Of a stretch of 64,000 bases of DNA, positions 62,846-64,000 are shown one piece after another. The number at the start of each line of letters is the position of its first letter. Position 1 is the first letter of the stretch. Made by a program: the position numbers and the translations under genes. This stretch comes from Helicobacter sp. 12S02634-8. Lineage in GTDB: Bacteria; Campylobacterota; Campylobacteria; Campylobacterales; Helicobacteraceae. A model generated the notes under the pieces. The model saw only the letters and a program-made list of their open reading frames with translations. It was not told the DNA's origin and made no database searches. The stretch covers positions 84,871 to 148,870 of the forward strand of contig NZ_MLAP01000005.1 in assembly GCF_002272865.1 (NCBI RefSeq). The letters are read 5' to 3'.

Positions 62846-63127
62846 ATCTATTTTTCACATCTCACACCCCCCCTCAAAGCACTCACACCCTTAGCCTAAA
62901 CCTCTTTTTTAAAAACCAAGCCCACTCAAAAAGTTTTTAATGCAGCAATGCATCAGAATCGATATTTTTAATCATTCACCCATCACTCCCCCCCCTCAGT
63001 CAAATTGGATACAATCTTAAGATACATAGATACGACATTAGAGGCCAGCAAGCACATTGCTTTATTTGCCACAGCTTTTATCTTAGCTAAGCCTGCGATA
63101 TTGTTTGTTTTCTCTTTCAAAAAAAAA

Positions 63128-63139
63128 GGGGGGGGGGGG
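63128..63139 (+). repeat. G12 homopolymer at the edge of the repeat element
   Basis: Twelve G residues preceded by a run of A. The equivalent positions in the related copies (63351 and the opposite-strand copy ending 63833) have only four G, so this copy has expanded. Confidence 0.7.
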
Positions 63140-63827
63140 TTAACCACCCCTAACACAATGGGTGGGTGGGTCAAGACCTTAGCCCCGAAAAAAAACTCTT
63201 TTTTCGGCAAACAAGGAGGGGAAGCTCGCTTTCCTCCCCTATCTATTTTCATTGGGATTTTTGCAAATCCTAAGACCTACTCTTTCAATTTAAGAAGCTA
63301 AAAAGGCTTTTTATTTCTCTTTTTTAAAAATACTTTTTTAATTTCAAAAAAGGGGTTTATCCTCCCCTGCCCCCTCCTTTACCCCGAAAAAACTCTTTTT
63401 TTCGGCAAACAAGGAGGGGAAGCTCGCTTTCTCCCCTATTTAATTTCATTGGGATTTCTTTATGAAATCCTAAGACCACTACAGAGAGCTAAGCCCTCTT
63501 GCGCTCCTAAAGGATAGAGTTATGATAAGCAAAGCTTCTCATCAACTCATTTTTAGAGGTTCGCACTACTGTAGTCTTAAATCTGTCTTTTTGCACCACG
63601 CAAGGGCGAGCGAACACGCAGCAATCCGAGGTTTTCTATCCTTGCATTTTTGTATTTCGCCTTTGCGTGCAGGGGCAAAGGGGTTTTTAAGGGGATTTAG
63701 GGGGCGCAAAGCTCAAGTCAGCCCCCTTTAGCCCCTTAATGCGTAAGCAAAAGGATTTTGCAATCCAAAAGAGTTTTTTCGGGGTTAAGGTCTTGACCCA
63801 CCCACCCATTGTGTTAGGGGTGGTTAA
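63140..63827. repeat. Element bounded by a 42-nt perfect inverted repeat
   Basis: The segment 63140-63181 (starting TTAACCACCCCTAACACAAT) is the exact reverse complement of 63786-63827. Similarity continues less perfectly on both sides, to about 63108-63198 and 63771-63860. The arms enclose about 604 nt. Such arms could be termini of a non-autonomous element, or recombination sites for inversion. Confidence 0.8.
63183..63476. repeat. Two ~95-nt direct repeats with conserved hairpins
   Basis: Copies lie at 63183-63280 and 63382-63476. A 28-nt core (63205-63232 and 63403-63430) is identical. Each copy starts with a CCGAAAAA/TTTTTCGG hairpin and ends with a GGATTT/AAATCC-type hairpin, whose stem changes by compensation between copies. 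Confidence 0.75.
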
Positions 63828-64000
63828 ACCCCTTTTTTGATTTAAAGAAAACAAAAGTCTTTTTGAAATTAAAGAATAAAAGAGCTTTTGAATTAAGAGC
63901 AAGACCTTGGCATTATTGTTATTTAATACGATTTAAAGTTGATTTAAAAGGTGTTTTTAGAGCTTTAAAAGATGGTTTGAAGAATAGTTAGTTTCAGTTA

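Larger units (their letters stand above)
62846..64000. other. Gene-poor repeat-rich region at the right end
   Basis: About 1.15 kb without a convincing gene. It begins with C-rich patches (C7 at 62867, C8 at 62988), has A7G12 at 63121-63139, and then a repeat element with inverted and direct copies up to about 63860. The last 140 nt are AT-rich and featureless to me. Short ORFs run across the repeats on both strands but have poor ribosome binding sites and follow repeat copies, so I do not call them. Confidence 0.6.

Noticed and set aside
63005..63301. ORFs in the repeat region (63005-63301 +, 62983-63252 -, 63522-63731 +, 63687-63902 -)
   Set aside because: They follow the repeat copies, read through homopolymers, and lack ribosome binding sites; proteins look like translated repeat.

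Overview
The window looks like a chromosomal segment of a Helicobacter species other than H. pylori. Gene order matches H. pylori blocks (recalled, not searched): nuoG-N/pflA/algC; nifS-like/HIT/pheS/pheT/aroA/ispH/rpsA/serA; rpmB/kchA; waaL/rpsO/flhA/DHH. It also carries genes H. pylori lacks: a Tat-exported TMAO/DMSO-type reductase with its cytochrome c, a Ctb-like truncated haemoglobin, and argJ. G+C looks like the low-to-mid forties, and several genes have long G or C homopolymers, as expected for phase-variable Campylobacterota. The species cannot be fixed by eye.

Layout. 1-11.8 kb: end of the complex I operon (nuoG C-terminus to nuoN), running into the flagellar gene pflA and the hexose-phosphate mutase algC. 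12-13.6 kb: guaA (-). 13.9-16.7 kb: an autotransporter-like outer membrane protein. 16.8-19.7 kb: monohaem cytochrome c and torA (-). 19.9-21.8 kb: DUF89 phosphatase, a DUF3972 protein and a group III truncated haemoglobin whose leader holds an 18-bp perfect palindrome. 22-23.7 kb: NifS-like enzyme and HIT protein (-). 23.8-33.1 kb: pheST-aroA-ispH-rpsA-hypothetical-serA (+). 33.2-35.8 kb: rpmB, a potassium channel, argJ. 35.8-42.7 kb (-): flgE with a clear sigma-54 promoter, glnA, and a PEB1-type aspartate/glutamate ABC transporter. 42.9-44.1 kb: MFS transporter.

44.3-47.6 kb is the most unusual part: a BcgI-like restriction-modification system. Its nuclease-methyltransferase subunit is interrupted by a G10 tract (OFF in this sequence). 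Its specificity subunit has a 24-bp tandem repeat in the inter-domain spacer. The two genes meet at what looks like a programmed -1 frameshift site: heptamer GGGAAAG, a stop codon in the next codon, then a GC-rich stem-loop 6 nt downstream. This could yield separate subunits and a fused enzyme from one mRNA.

47.7-62.8 kb is rich in surface-glycan genes: a GT9 and a GT90 transferase, an O-antigen ligase, a three-gene Gtr-like cassette with a G11 tract at the start of the GT2 gene, and a DUF6492-type transferase gene broken by a C13 tract. Between these lie rpsO, flhA, a DHH protein, a lipoprotein, a CPA2 antiporter, purN and moaC. The last ~1.1 kb has no convincing gene but holds a repeat element with a 42-nt perfect inverted repeat, internal direct repeats and covarying hairpins.

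Functionally the window joins respiration (complex I, TorA, MoaC for molybdenum cofactor), motility (pflA, flgE, flhA), nitrogen metabolism (glnA, PEB1 transporter, argJ) and a phase-variable set of restriction and glycosylation genes.
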